64,000 nt of DNA, from assembly GCF_001522545.3 (NCBI RefSeq), contig NC_031768.1, positions 3,144,709-3,208,708 on the forward strand, in the 5' to 3' direction. The stretch is from Parus major (Eukaryota > Chordata > Aves > Passeriformes > Paridae). The notes beneath the pieces are model-generated. The model ran no database searches, was not told the DNA's origin, and saw nothing but the letters and a program-made list of their open reading frames with translations. The position numbers and the translations under genes are program-made. Below, piece after piece: positions 11,701-20,985 of this stretch (its first letter is position 1; each line of letters begins with the position of its first letter).

Positions 11701-14700
11701 TTGCATCTCTCAGTTTATTCTAAGCACGTCACAGACTCCTGGGTAGAAACAAAAAGCACCAGAATAGGTACTGTGCTTGAACATTTGACTTCAGCTGCTC
11801 CAGCCTTCTTTCCTCGTGTTGTTCAATTGTCACCTAATTTATATCAGAAATCATTTGAAGAGCAAAGACTTTGAGAAAATGAAAATTTCCTCTTGCTATG
11901 CCAAACCTTCCATCTGTGGAGCAGAATGACCACTCCGATCTCTAGCAAACCTAGGGCAAAAGCTGGGAAGCAGCAAGAGTTGTGTTTAGGCCTTTTTAAA
12001 GGCTGTGGAAGTGTGCTAGAGCTGTTGGAAGTGTGTGGGATGCAGTGCTGGCTCCCTCAGATCGTTTGATTGATGGTGTGTTTTATTCTGCCACAGTCAG
12101 GCTTCAGCTCAGCCTGATTACACCACTTAATGGGGAGAGCCTTGCTCAAAACCACTTAAACTTCCCCAATTTTTTCTATAGTTTCCTTGAAGAATGAACA
12201 ATGGGCATTTGTGGCTGGCAAGTTACAGAGGGGGATTTGCAGAATCTGATTTGGTGTATTTAGTGAATTAGTTTGTTTAAGGGTTTCCAGGGGAAAATCA
12301 TCTAATTCTTTGGTTTCTTTTTTCAGCTGTTAGCGTAGATCAGAATTCCTATGGAATGCAAATGCCTGGATACCCTAAACCCCTCAGTTATCCCAAACCC
12401 AATCTTCTGACTGACGTCTGTCAGACTTCCACGGCACCGAATCTCCTCAACCCAGAACAAGACTTCCCATTGTTCCCTAAAACCCAAGCAGATGCTGTTG
12501 GTGTGAACTACTGTGCAGTAAACCAAGATTTCCCAAGGAGCAATCTCAATTTGCTGATGGATAACTCTGGTGAGTCGTTATCTGCATGATAAACACGAGG
12601 CCGAGGCCCCGTTCCGAACGCCTCTTCCTCCTTTGCCTGATTTATATGGACAGGCTGGATTAAGGGGGAGGGTAAAAAAACCCAAAAAACCCACCACTTT
12701 CTATTTTATTTATTTTATTGTTTTATTTGATAAAAGGCAAGCTGAGAGAACACGAATCCAGCGACAGCGGTGCCGAGAGCTACGAGAGCTCGGATTCCAT
12801 GCTGCAGTCCTGGAACAGCCAGTCCTCCCTGGTGGATCTGCAGCGTGTGCCATCCTACGAGAGCTTTGAGGATGACTGCAGCCAGTCCCTGTGCCTGAGC
12901 AAACCTACCATGTCCTTCAAAGACTACATCCAAGAACGGAGTGATCCTGTGGAGCAAGGGAAACCAGTTATACCAGCAGCCATCCTGGCTGGCTTTACTG
13001 GTGAGTGGTGAGGCAAAATGGTCACTCCTGTTTTCTTATGTAGCATCAGTGCTCCCTGTAAGTGGGTGCCACAGGGGTAGGGACCACTAGTCACAAGTAA
13101 TTTCAGTTTTATATGTGACTAAACAAAGGCTTGGGGATTGTCCACTCAGTGCAGGAACAGACAGGCACGTCAGATCAAGAAAAAAATCAAATGCACTTTT
13201 TGATCTGTTTGAAAAAGAGGGGAGCTTGGACAAAATCTCCCAGATTTGGAAATTCCCACAGGTGTTGTTAAGGCCTTGTTGCCGTAGTCCTTGCTGAGAT
13301 TGGTTTTTTTCCTGTAGGATGTTTGCCAAGCCCAAGACTTCAGGACAAGCCCTGGAGCTCAAAATGCAGCTGCTTGGGAGGTGGGAGTGAGGGTTAAGGG
13401 ATCCATGTGAGAGGCAAAGCCGTAACTTTTGTCAAATCCTTTGTTTCCATGAAAAAACCTGACTTCATTTTTACATGGGAAGGAGCAGATTTGTGCTGTG
13501 GAGTAAAACCTTAGGTTTCTTTCTGATCTATAAAGAAGATAAATCAGATTAATTACCAGGTCTGTGATACGAGTCTGGTCACATACGTTGGTTGTGGTTA
13601 GAGCTGTCAGAGGTATTAATTTGTGGTTTTTCTGTGTCTCCTCTTTCCCAACAGGCAGTGGACCTATCCAGCTGTGGCAATTCCTTCTGGAGTTACTGAC
13701 TGACAAGTCCTGTCAGTCATTTATTAGTTGGACAGGAGATGGATGGGAATTTAAACTTGCTGACCCAGATGAGGTATGTGGCTAATTGGGGTGAAAACAA
13801 AGATTTGGGGTCTGATCTGACACCTGTGGGCCCAGTCCTGGCTATAGATGCGTGTTTAGCTGCACATCAAATATGGTAGTGCTGCTTTTGAAGTATTTTG
13901 GGAACTTCACTCATTAAAAGTGATGCATTTTTATTTTCTGATACTGTTTCCAGTAGGGAAATTATTATATTAAAATATGGCATAAAAAGTCCAGTGAAAC
14001 TTTTTGATGTTAAAAAAAAGAAAAGAAAAAAGAGGGGATAGAAATCATGAACTCCAAGGAACTTCATAGCATTGAACTTCCAGTAAAGAGTTTTCCCCTG
14101 CTGCCTGATAGCAAATGAGGGGTAAAACGGGTTTTTTTTGAGAGAGCAGATTGTGCCAGAGCTCCAGGAGTGTTTGCACAAAGCCCTCAGGCACAGGGTG
14201 GGATTGTTGGGGTGCCTGTGCAGAGACAGGAGCTGGGTTTGGTTCCTTGTGGGTGCCTTCCAGCTCAGGGTATTGTGTGATTTGTGGGGTTGTCCTGTGC
14301 AGGGCCAGGAGCTGGACTGCTGGTGGGGTCACCGTCCCTGGGGGTGCTGAAGGAAAGACTGGATGTGGCACTCGGTGCCATGGTCTGCTTGACAAGGTGG
14401 TGTTGGGTCACAGGCTGGGCTCTGTCTCGGAGGTCTTTTCCAGCCTGGTTGATTCTGTGATTCCTTCCAGCTCAGGATATTCTGTGTTTCTCAGGGCTGT
14501 CCAGTGCAGGGCCAGGAATTAGACTTTGGTCCCTGTGGGACACTTCCAGCTTGGGATATTCTGTGGTTTCTCCATAAACCTGACCTCCTTAAGCACGTTT
14601 TGGCCCATCCCCTGCAAACTGGTGTCCTTTGCTGTCAGCCACCTTCTCCTGGGTGAGAAAATCCCTGAGAGATTTGCTGCTGTTGAGCTGTCTTGTGGGA

Positions 14701-15050
14701 TCAGTCACCAGCTCCTCTCTTGTGAGGCTGGGCCATCCGAAGCAAATGAAATGCTGTGTCTGAGTAAGGGTTTTATTTAATCGGCCGCCGAGGAGAAGAC
14801 AAGTCGAATAAAGCTGCACTTTGCTCTCTGGCAGGTGGCACGGCGGTGGGGGAGGAGGAAGAACAAGCCCAAGATGAACTACGAGAAGCTGAGCCGGGGC
14901 CTGCGCTACTACTACGACAAGAACATCATCCACAAGACGTCGGGCAAGCGCTACGTCTACCGCTTCGTGTGCGACCTGCACAACCTGCTGGGCTACACCC
15001 CCGAGGAGCTGCACGCCATGCTGGGCGTGCAGCCCGACACCGAGGACTGA
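5721..15050 (+). CDS. ETS2: ETS2, ETS-family transcription factor (9 coding exons)
   Basis: ETS2 is a nuclear sequence-specific transcription factor that binds GGAA/T core sites downstream of Ras-MAPK signalling. The coding exons are 5721-5792, 8484-8604, 10208-10327, 10776-10976, 11591-11674, 12327-12569, 12737-13000, 13655-13773 and 14835-15050, totalling 1,440 nt and encoding 479 residues. All introns are GT-AG and all phases agree. Residues 74-76 (Leu-Thr-Pro) match the ERK site (Thr72 in human ETS2). The Pointed/SAM domain spans about 85-172. The ETS winged-helix domain spans about 370-455, with tryptophans 376, 394, 399 and 413 and the DNA-contacting pair Arg429 and Arg432 in helix 3. 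The C-terminus ends LGVQPDTED, which marks ETS2 rather than ETS1. Human ETS2 is 469 residues. Part of the difference is extra residues near 34-41. No frameshift or missing key residue is seen. Confidence 0.97.
5793..8483 (+). other. ETS2: ETS2 intron 2 (about 2.7 kb)
   Basis: The intron has donor 'gtgagt' and acceptor 'ttcctctgcag' ending at 8483. It is AT-rich single-copy sequence. Short open frames such as 7342-7581 have no protein-like character. I see no recognisable repeat. Confidence 0.8.
8484..8604 (+). CDS. ETS2: ETS2 coding exon 2 (residues 25-65)
   Basis: The exon encodes [20 protein letters not shown] and continues through [10 protein letters not shown]. It starts in phase 0 and ends after the first base of codon 65 at 'tatg|gtaagt'. 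The [11 protein letters not shown] stretch is a few residues longer than the mammalian counterpart. Confidence 0.95.
9380..9492 (+). mobile_element. CR1 LINE 3' end in ETS2 intron 3
   Basis: The stretch carries 'aaggtgtccctgccatggca' at 9401-9420, then 'ggctttaaagtcccttcc' and 'cattctgtgacatcgttcta', the standard CR1 3' terminus in sense orientation. It is only the last 110 or so bases. 5' truncation is normal for CR1. Confidence 0.88.
10208..10327 (+). CDS. ETS2: ETS2 coding exon 3 (residues 65-105)
   Basis: The exon follows acceptor 'cttgcag'. It encodes [20 protein letters not shown] and the first part of the Pointed domain up to GIPN. Thr75-Pro76 is the conserved proline-directed MAPK phosphorylation site. 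It ends after base 1 of codon 105 at 'aata|gtaagt'. Confidence 0.95.
10776..10976 (+). CDS. ETS2: ETS2 coding exon 4 (Pointed domain, residues 105-172)
   Basis: The exon encodes [20 protein letters not shown] through [11 protein letters not shown], the core of the Pointed/SAM domain that docks ERK and recruits coactivators. The conserved tryptophans and the [14 protein letters not shown] helix are intact. It ends in phase 1 at 'aaaag|gtagtt', a donor with a slightly unusual +4 T. Confidence 0.95.
11591..11674 (+). CDS. ETS2: ETS2 coding exon 5 (residues 172-200)
   Basis: This short 84 nt exon follows acceptor 'ctctccccag'. It encodes [20 protein letters not shown] and then HWVNNNSL, the conserved linker after the Pointed domain. 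It is a multiple of three and begins and ends in phase 1, so skipping it would keep the frame. Confidence 0.93.
   Translation, partial: TAKRKHRINMWRTLTSRLFLTGSIIIP
12327..12569 (+). CDS. ETS2: ETS2 coding exon 6 (transactivation region, residues 200-281)
   Basis: The exon encodes a Pro/Asn/Gln-rich, low-conservation segment including [20 protein letters not shown] and ending [10 protein letters not shown]. It is 243 nt, phase 1 to phase 1, so it is also frame-neutral if skipped. This is the variable central activation region of the ETS1/ETS2 family. Confidence 0.93.
12737..13000 (+). CDS. ETS2: ETS2 coding exon 7 (Ser-rich and inhibitory region, residues 281-369)
   Basis: The exon follows acceptor 'tgataaaag', which is preceded by a T-rich tract. 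It encodes the serine-rich [20 protein letters not shown] stretch, then [20 protein letters not shown] and [18 protein letters not shown]. The last part corresponds to the autoinhibitory helices (HI-1/HI-2) of ETS1/ETS2. Length is 264 nt, frame-neutral. Confidence 0.94.
13655..13773 (+). CDS. ETS2: ETS2 coding exon 8 (start of ETS domain, residues 369-408)
   Basis: The exon encodes [20 protein letters not shown] followed by [20 protein letters not shown]: helix 1 and the first two strands of the ETS winged helix. Acceptor is 'cccaacag', donor 'gag|gtatgt', ending in phase 0. Confidence 0.96.
13774..14834 (+). other. ETS2: ETS2 intron 9 (last intron, about 1.06 kb)
   Basis: This intron separates the two halves of the ETS domain. 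Its middle is occupied by CR1-derived sequence (14150-14575). The last 70 bases are GC-rich. An AATAAA lies at 14807-14812, only 22 bases before the acceptor 'ctctggcag'. Confidence 0.85.
14150..14575 (+). mobile_element. CR1-related LINE tails in the last ETS2 intron
   Basis: Three stretches (about 14195-14285, 14298-14330 and 14466-14570) share the block 'ggagctgg..tggttcc..gtgggtgccttccagctcag'. Between them, 14345-14465 carries the other CR1 terminal pattern with 'atgtggcactcggtgccatgg' and 'ggaggtcttttccagcctgg'. All are sense orientation and diverged. This looks like overlapping or nested CR1 3' ends rather than one insertion. Confidence 0.7.
14835..15050 (+). CDS. ETS2: ETS2 coding exon 9 (end of ETS domain, residues 409-479)
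   Basis: The exon encodes [20 protein letters not shown], the recognition helix RGLRYYY (Arg429 and Arg432 contact the GGA core), [20 protein letters not shown] and the end LGVQPDTED, then TGA at 15048-15050. The codons are strikingly GC-rich at third positions compared with the upstream exons. Confidence 0.97.
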   Translation: MARRWGRRKNKPKMNYEKLSRGLRYYYDKNIIHKTSGKRYVYRFVCDLHNLLGYTPEELHAMLGVQPDTED

Positions 15051-16425
15051 TCCCGGCCCCGGCCCGTGCGTCTGGAGTCACCAGTGGGGACAGTGCCCGG
15101 GAGCCGGGCCCGCCGTGCCCGGGGGAGGCTGCCCAAAGCGGGACCTTCATCCATTTTGTAACCGCGGAGAGCCGGAGGGAAGCGGCCGAGCGGGGTCGGT
15201 GGGGCTCTGCAGGAGCGGGCACAGCCCTGGCTCCGGCGTGGAGACACGGGGGTGCTCCTGGGGTCAGCATTTCTGCCCTGCCCTGCCCTGCCAAGCGCTT
15301 CGACACTGCCCTGAAAGGATGGGGTTGGCTTTGAAACCAAAGGTTGGCGCTGAGAAACCAGCGATGCAGCAGAACTCTTGCTGGGATGTTTGTGAAACAC
15401 CGCCATCCTCATGCAGGTTATTTAAAAACAACCACAAACTAATTTATTTTAAATGAGCAGTAAGGAGACCGGTATTACTTTTGTTTTAAAGCACGTTTTA
15501 TTATTGTTATTATTATTGTTACTACTCCAGAAATGTGCTGCATAGGTACATAAACACTCTCGTGTCCAAAACCAGATGTAGCAACTGTTTTAAAAAAAAA
15601 CAACAACAAAAAACCAACCACCCTTTTAAAAGAAGGGAAAATCATACCATTTCAATATTCAGTTTGTATATATTCTGTGATTCCTTTGGAAACTCTGATG
15701 TTCCTATTTAACAGATACTGTATAGTGTAAATTAAACTAATTGTATGTGTGTTTTGAAATAGGATGAATGTAAAGTTATCAAATGGAGGGGGGGGTTGGG
15801 TTTCATGTTTGTCTAGGATATACAACCTTCTGCAAGTATTTAATTGGCCTGAGAGACAGCAGAAGTTCTATACTCAGTGTGCATGCATTTGGGGGGGCAG
15901 GGAGGGAGGTCGGGCTCAGGATTTTGCCAAGCCTGAAGCTGGCAATTCTTTGTGCATTTTGGCATTTTTACAGGAAACTAATGTTGTATTCTGGGACATA
16001 AAAGGGCCTGTTTGTGGTTTCTTCTGTAACTGAAAAATGAAAATATTAATATGGGTAAAATTACCTTTTTTCTTTATAAATGGCATATGTTTTTCAACTT
16101 CTATGCATGTACTTTTAAAAAAAAAATTTATATACAAGCCTTATTTTTTCAGTTCACTCGTCTCTTCCTGCAGTTTATTCTGTATGATTAAAATACGAAT
16201 TCTATTTTTGGAAATAACTGTGACTCCTTTTCAAAGATCAGGAGGGTTTTATGTAGCAGCTATTTTTACTGCAAAAAAAAAAAAAAAGGAAAAAAAAAAT
16301 CACTGGAAAACCGTACTTTGTAAGAAAGCTTTATTTTTTATCTGAGCTTGATGTACAGTTAAATGTGTTGTACAGTGTGAGAGGTTTAAAAATATGACTC
16401 TTCATTAAAACCTCTTGAAAAGAAA
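15051..16425 (+). other. ETS2: ETS2 3' untranslated region
   Basis: The first 200 bases are GC-rich and CpG-containing, the rest strongly AU-rich, with T-rich and A-rich tracts and a (TTA/TTG)n patch near 15496-15525. Three ATTAAA hexamers stand at 15731, 16187 and 16404. I see no AATAAA. The most distal is followed by a GT-rich stretch at about 16427-16442, so the main end is placed near 16425. A Pumilio-type motif TGTATATA lies at 15665-15672. Confidence 0.8.
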
Positions 16426-16442
16426 ATTTTGTGTGTGCTTTT
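16404..16442 (+). terminator. ETS2: Probable ETS2 poly(A) signal and downstream element
   Basis: ATTAAA at 16404-16409 is followed about 20 bases later by 'ttttgtgtgtgctttttc', a typical GU-rich downstream element. Cleavage would fall near 16420-16428. Earlier ATTAAA copies at 15731 and 16187 lack such a clear GU-rich element. Confidence 0.7.
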
Positions 16443-17120
16443 TCGATCTGGAAAGTTTCAGAGGAGTCCCTTTCTTGTTTGTTTGGTGATTCAATCCTTG
16501 TCCATCCTGCTACCACCACCCTCAACAGCTGCAGGATGAAAAAAGTAACCCCCAAAAGAAAATAACAGCCAGGCTTAGGGCTGGTTGGAGAAAATACTGC
16601 AGGAGTGTGATGGTCTGGAGCTGAGCTAGATGCATGCAACCACTCTCTCTGGGTAGAAATTGAAGTTAACACCTTTGTGTTGTGCCTCTGAAAGGAAACT
16701 GGCAGCTCTGTGGTGTGAAAGAGCATTTAAAGTGGTGGGGGAAGATACTGAAAAACAGAAGTGGGATGACAACTTTGGCTTGAGCTGTTCCTCTCCTGTG
16801 CAAAGAAACCCTACTGTCTCCATCACCCTCTTCATCCCTGCACCTCCCAGAGAAGCAGCAAATACAGAAACATTTCCACACATTTAAGAAGTAAAAAATA
16901 CAGATATTAAATGATGCTGGCCCTAAGCCTCTTGATCTTTCTACCAAAATGTGTCTTGCTGTTGCTTCTGCTGTAGCCACTGTGTGAAAAAGCATGGGAT
17001 TGGAGTTTTCTGGGAAATGTGCCTTTCTAAATGGGATGTGTCTTGCAGCACCTTGGTCTTCCCTGAACAGCTGCGCTTATTTTTCCTTGTCCTTCAGCCT
17101 TCTCCATGCTCCTGTGAAGG
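16443..17120. other. Intergenic, nothing recognised
   Basis: Single-copy sequence downstream of ETS2. Overlapping open frames of up to 131 codons occur on the minus strand, but none resembles a known protein or shows one preferred frame. Confidence 0.5.
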
Positions 17121-17125
17121 AAAAG

Positions 17126-17225
17126 AATCATAGAGTGGTGGTTTGGGTTGGAAGGGACCTTAAAGATCATCCCCTTCCATCCCCTTGCCATGGGCAGGGG
17201 TATTGCCATGTCCTGCCTGTGGCCC
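17126..17225 (-). mobile_element. CR1 LINE 3' end
   Basis: The plus strand reads 'aatcatagagtggtggtttg' then 'ggttggaagggaccttaaag', 'atcatcccc' and 'ccatgggcagggg', the reverse complement of the CR1 terminus. About 100 bases remain. Confidence 0.88.
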
Positions 17226-17599
17226 TGATCCTGAGGGAGTTATTTATTTTGCATGAAAATAAAAAAATATTTGCTGTCATGATGAATGTGGGATTTTTTT
17301 TTTTGCCATTTTCACACCGTGGCTGCAGAGCACTAATTGTCTTCTCAACCTGGTCAAGTCTCACTTGCAGCTTTTTTTTTCCCTGAACACAGAACTATTT
17401 ATTTAGACTGAAAACAGGGTTGGCTCTCGCGTGGGTGATCACTGAAGGCTCCAAATTAGAGGCTAAAGGAAAGTTGTTTATTTTCCTCCCCCAGCATTAA
17501 AAAAAAGAATTTCTTGGTAGTAGAAGCATCCTGATCCATTCAAACCACAGTGGTGTATTTTCCAGAAGTTAAAATGTTCAAGCAAAAACATTGGAAGGG

Positions 17600-17695
17600 G
17601 CCAAAACAGGTTGGGGACAAGGTGGGGATGGGTCACAGCTTGGATTTGATGATTTTGGGGATTTTTTCCAACCTCTGGTTCTGTGTGATCTATTC
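17600..17695 (+). mobile_element. CR1 LINE 3' end, diverged
   Basis: The stretch contains 'gggtcacagcttggatttga' followed by 'tgattttggggattttttcc' and 'aacctctggttctgtg', which matches the CR1 tail of the 'ggaggtcttttccaacct' type. It is old and short. Confidence 0.6.
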
Positions 17696-17699
17696 CATG

Positions 17700-19715
17700 A
17701 AAAGCTGCTCTCCTGCTCTGAACTGGCTCCACACAGAGGTTGAAGCTGTAGCCCAGGGTGACCCAAAATATTAAAGGATATTTTGCAACACACACAGAAA
17801 GCTCTGCTCTGTGTTCTCAGCCACCCAGCATCAAAGAGGCTGTTGAAAGCAGTCTGGCTGAATTCTTCACCTTCTTCAGGACAAGCCTCCCTGTGCTCCC
17901 AGCTGCCAGCTTTCCTCATGAGACAGCAATCAAAATAAAGTCTTGCAGTTGGCACCTACCCATGGCTGTCTCTAATAACAAGAGTTTGACTTCAAAGTCT
18001 TCCCTTTTTATTTTTTTTTAAATTTTTTTTAATTAAAAACGAAGAAAGAAAAAAATTAGAATTCCATCCCAAGTCAAACACCACCTCTGGGCTGGGAAAT
18101 CTGTGAGCTACAAATGCACAGTGTCCAGGGGACTTTTCTGGGAAACATCTGCCAGCTGTTCCTTATTCTCATACTCACCTTAGGTCTGAGCAGTTGTCCA
18201 GAGCTGAGTACAGGTGAGGAGTGAGGATGGGGCAGATGGTGGATCACTTATCCCAGTACTTCATCCTTTATCTCCACCAGTGGCAGGAGGATTGAGTAAA
18301 CCTGGCTCTGCTGGTGGTTCCCTGAGTGAGCCCCCATCCCCTCACAGTGCTCAGCCTCTTGGAAGGGACACCCTGCCTCTTTCTTCTCCTTCTAACTTGG
18401 GGATTTCTTACCTTGCCCAGCCTAAAAGGAAGGAGCCCCCTTGGCCACTCTCTGCTGACTTGTCCTCAAGCACTGGAGACCAGCACCTCACCCAGGCTCT
18501 GAGCTGAGGGCACACCAACGTTGTGCTCAGCAGGAAAAGAAAGCTGTTTTATCTCTACCCTTATGCTTTTTTGGCTTTTTGGCAGTCCCTGCACACTGAG
18601 CTGATGATTTCAGAGAGCTGTCAGCCACCCATTTCCTGGTAGCTACTGTTTGCAGGTTTAGCATCGCATACGCTCAGGTTGGGTTATTTTCCCTTGGACT
18701 TCTCTAGATTAACCTACACTGGTGCTCACCTGCCACCTTTTTGTGTGTTGTGAGGTTCTCCTGGAGTTCCTCACCAGCTCTCTGGCATTTGGCTACTGAA
18801 ACTGCTCAGCATTATCAGCAAACCTAGAGGCTTCTCAGCCCTGAATTTCTGGCCCTGCTGGCTGTTAATAAACCAAGGACCAAAGGGAGGGATGCAGGAT
18901 TCAGCTCTTCTGTTTCTAGTTCTCATCTCTTCCATGGCTTTTTTGATGCCCTTTCCAGGGATGGCCCAAATTTTGACAGGGTGAAGGATTGCCAGACTTT
19001 GGCCATGTGGGTTTATCTTGTGTCTCATGTTTCTCTTTTTTAACTCTGTGTGAAGTGGAGCACAAGTTGAACTCCCTGTGTTCACAGCACCATGTGACTG
19101 CAACAACATTCATATGCCAGGCACATGAATGCTCAAAGGGCTAAAGAGGGAATAAAAGGTGTCCCTGTAAGCCAGAAGAATGAAAAAAAGTCAGCTTAGG
19201 GTTCACAGCCTTTGGGAAAGGTGGCCAGGATCCCGTGTCCAATGGGTGCCATGTGATGTGCACTCTGCAGCCACACAATAAGTGAAGTTATTTAAAATAA
19301 ATAAGATATGCTGGTCAGTAACAGCATCATTTGCTCTGTGCAAATTGAGATTTTTCAAGCAATAAGTTTCTGTGTATCAATAAAACAGTTATTAAGTAAT
19401 TCTGGGCTTTGGGGAAGAAGTATCAGAGCTCAACATTTTTCTTCCATATCTACCTCTATTGGCATTTACAACAAGGTAAATGATGGACTAAAAAAAAATA
19501 TGAGTAGCAAGTATAACAAATGTAATGAAACCTCTGCCCATGCAAAGTGTTTGGGGGGTTTGGAAGATATTTTCCCCATCTGCTGTGTAAATAGCTAGAA
19601 AAATTGTCTAAAATCCCATATATAGAATGTTTACCATGGTTTTCTGCATCATGACCTAAAATGAGAGAGCAAATGTAAAAGTCCTGATACAATTCCTCTA
19701 AAGCCTGCATACCCC
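17700..19715. other. Intergenic, no gene or clear repeat recognised
   Basis: Mixed-composition single-copy sequence with an A/T-rich patch near 18005-18055. No open frame stands out and no known element is recognised. Confidence 0.5.
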
Positions 19716-19720
19716 AAACC

Positions 19721-20300
19721 TGTTTGTTCTTTGATGTTGGAGTCTGAGATACAGATTGTGTGCCCTTGTTTTTAATACTTAGTTCTAGAATTCAAAGAAA
19801 CACTGAATTTCATATAATATGAAATTCATGGGCATGTTTTCATCGTGATACATGAGAACAAATGCTAAAGTTAAATAAGAAAAGTGTAAATGTGTAGATT
19901 AGAAAGTTTCTTGAATCACTGGGTGAATGGGTTAAGGTTTAGAGTTTAAGGTAGTTTAGAGAGCAGGGGACAAGATGGAGGATTTAGGGTGTTGTCTCTT
20001 GTCCTTCTTCTTTCTTCTTCATGTTCTTCTCCTGGGGGTTTTTGGGTAGTAGTGGGTGATTGGGTAGAAAATGCCGCAGTGCAGTACACAGGTGTTGGGT
20101 CATTGGGTCACTAATAAAAATAACTTAGTTGGCACCTGTTAATTGGGTAAATGACATATAAAAGACCTTGAAGAAGATCTTTGTGAGCCATTTTACCCCT
20201 TTTCTATCATAGTGCACATAGCTCCTTGTACCTTGTAATGCTGATAAGAAAAAATAAACAACTGAGACCGAACGAGAGAAAAAACTCGCCTCCCGTCTCA
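19721..20300 (+). mobile_element. Probable solitary endogenous retrovirus LTR
   Basis: About 580 bases with LTR-like organisation. A U3-like part (19737-20130) recurs in inverted orientation at 53513-53869. A TATA-like 'catataaaag' stands at 20155-20164, an AATAAA at 20253-20258 some 90 bases downstream, and a CA-type end 'tcccgtctca' lies near 20300. No internal gag, pol or env sequence is next to it, so a solo LTR is the simplest reading. The exact 5' end and target duplication were not resolved. It has no coding capacity. Confidence 0.65.
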
Positions 20301-20875
20301 TCAATCTTCAGTTCAAAGGGAAAAGAACCCAAATCAAAAAGTCCATAACGAGACACTTTATTGTCTCTCACTATGAGCAGATCCATAAGAGAAAACAGGC
20401 TTGTATGTGCATTCCTTGGGCTGGGGAGGAGGCAAATCCAGAGCTCAGAGGGAGGTGGGCAAGCTGAGCCAAAATCCTGCGGTTTGGGAATGGAGACCCC
20501 ACCCCAAATGTGTATTTGGGCTGGCTCACCCTGCTCTCCTAACCCCATCCCAGGGGCCAAAGGTGACACACAGAGGGGTAAACCTGCAATCCCTCTGGAA
20601 AGCTGGTGGCCATGTCCTTCCTTCCTGGAAAACCAGGGTTGGACTCACCCTCCTGAGGCCAAGGGGGGCAGTGATGGAGCGACAGCGCCTGACCCGCTCC
20701 GTGCACAACTCACTGAGGTCTGGGGTGGGATTGCTCTGCCACAGCAGGATTTCCAGAGCCCATCTCCCACCTTAACCAGCTGAGTGAAGTGCAGAAAGGA
20801 AGGAAAGTGTTTTGCCTTAAATAGTTACAGGTTAGAAGTCAGGTGCAGTGAGCATAATCCCCCTTCTCCTTCATC
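20301..20875. other. Intergenic, nothing recognised
   Basis: Moderately GC-rich sequence with overlapping open frames of 120-140 codons on both strands, the pattern expected of non-coding GC-rich DNA. No family is recognised. Confidence 0.45.
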
Positions 20876-20985
20876 TGGGTGTTTGAACCTGGGTTAGTGG
20901 AAGGTGTCCCTGCCCATGCAGGGCATTGGAACTGGATGAGCTTTAAGGTCCCTTCACACCCAAATCGTTCTATGATTCTTAGGCT
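20876..20985 (+). mobile_element. CR1 LINE 3' end
   Basis: The stretch has 'gttagtggaaggtgtccctg', a mutated 'cccatgcagggcattggaac', 'tggatgagctttaaggtccc' and 'tcgttctatgattctta'. This is the last 110 bases of CR1 in sense orientation. Confidence 0.9.

Noticed and set aside
14846..15334. Open frames overlapping ETS2 exon 9 in other frames and on the minus strand
   Set aside because: These are shadows created by high GC and few stops. The ETS domain frame is unambiguous.
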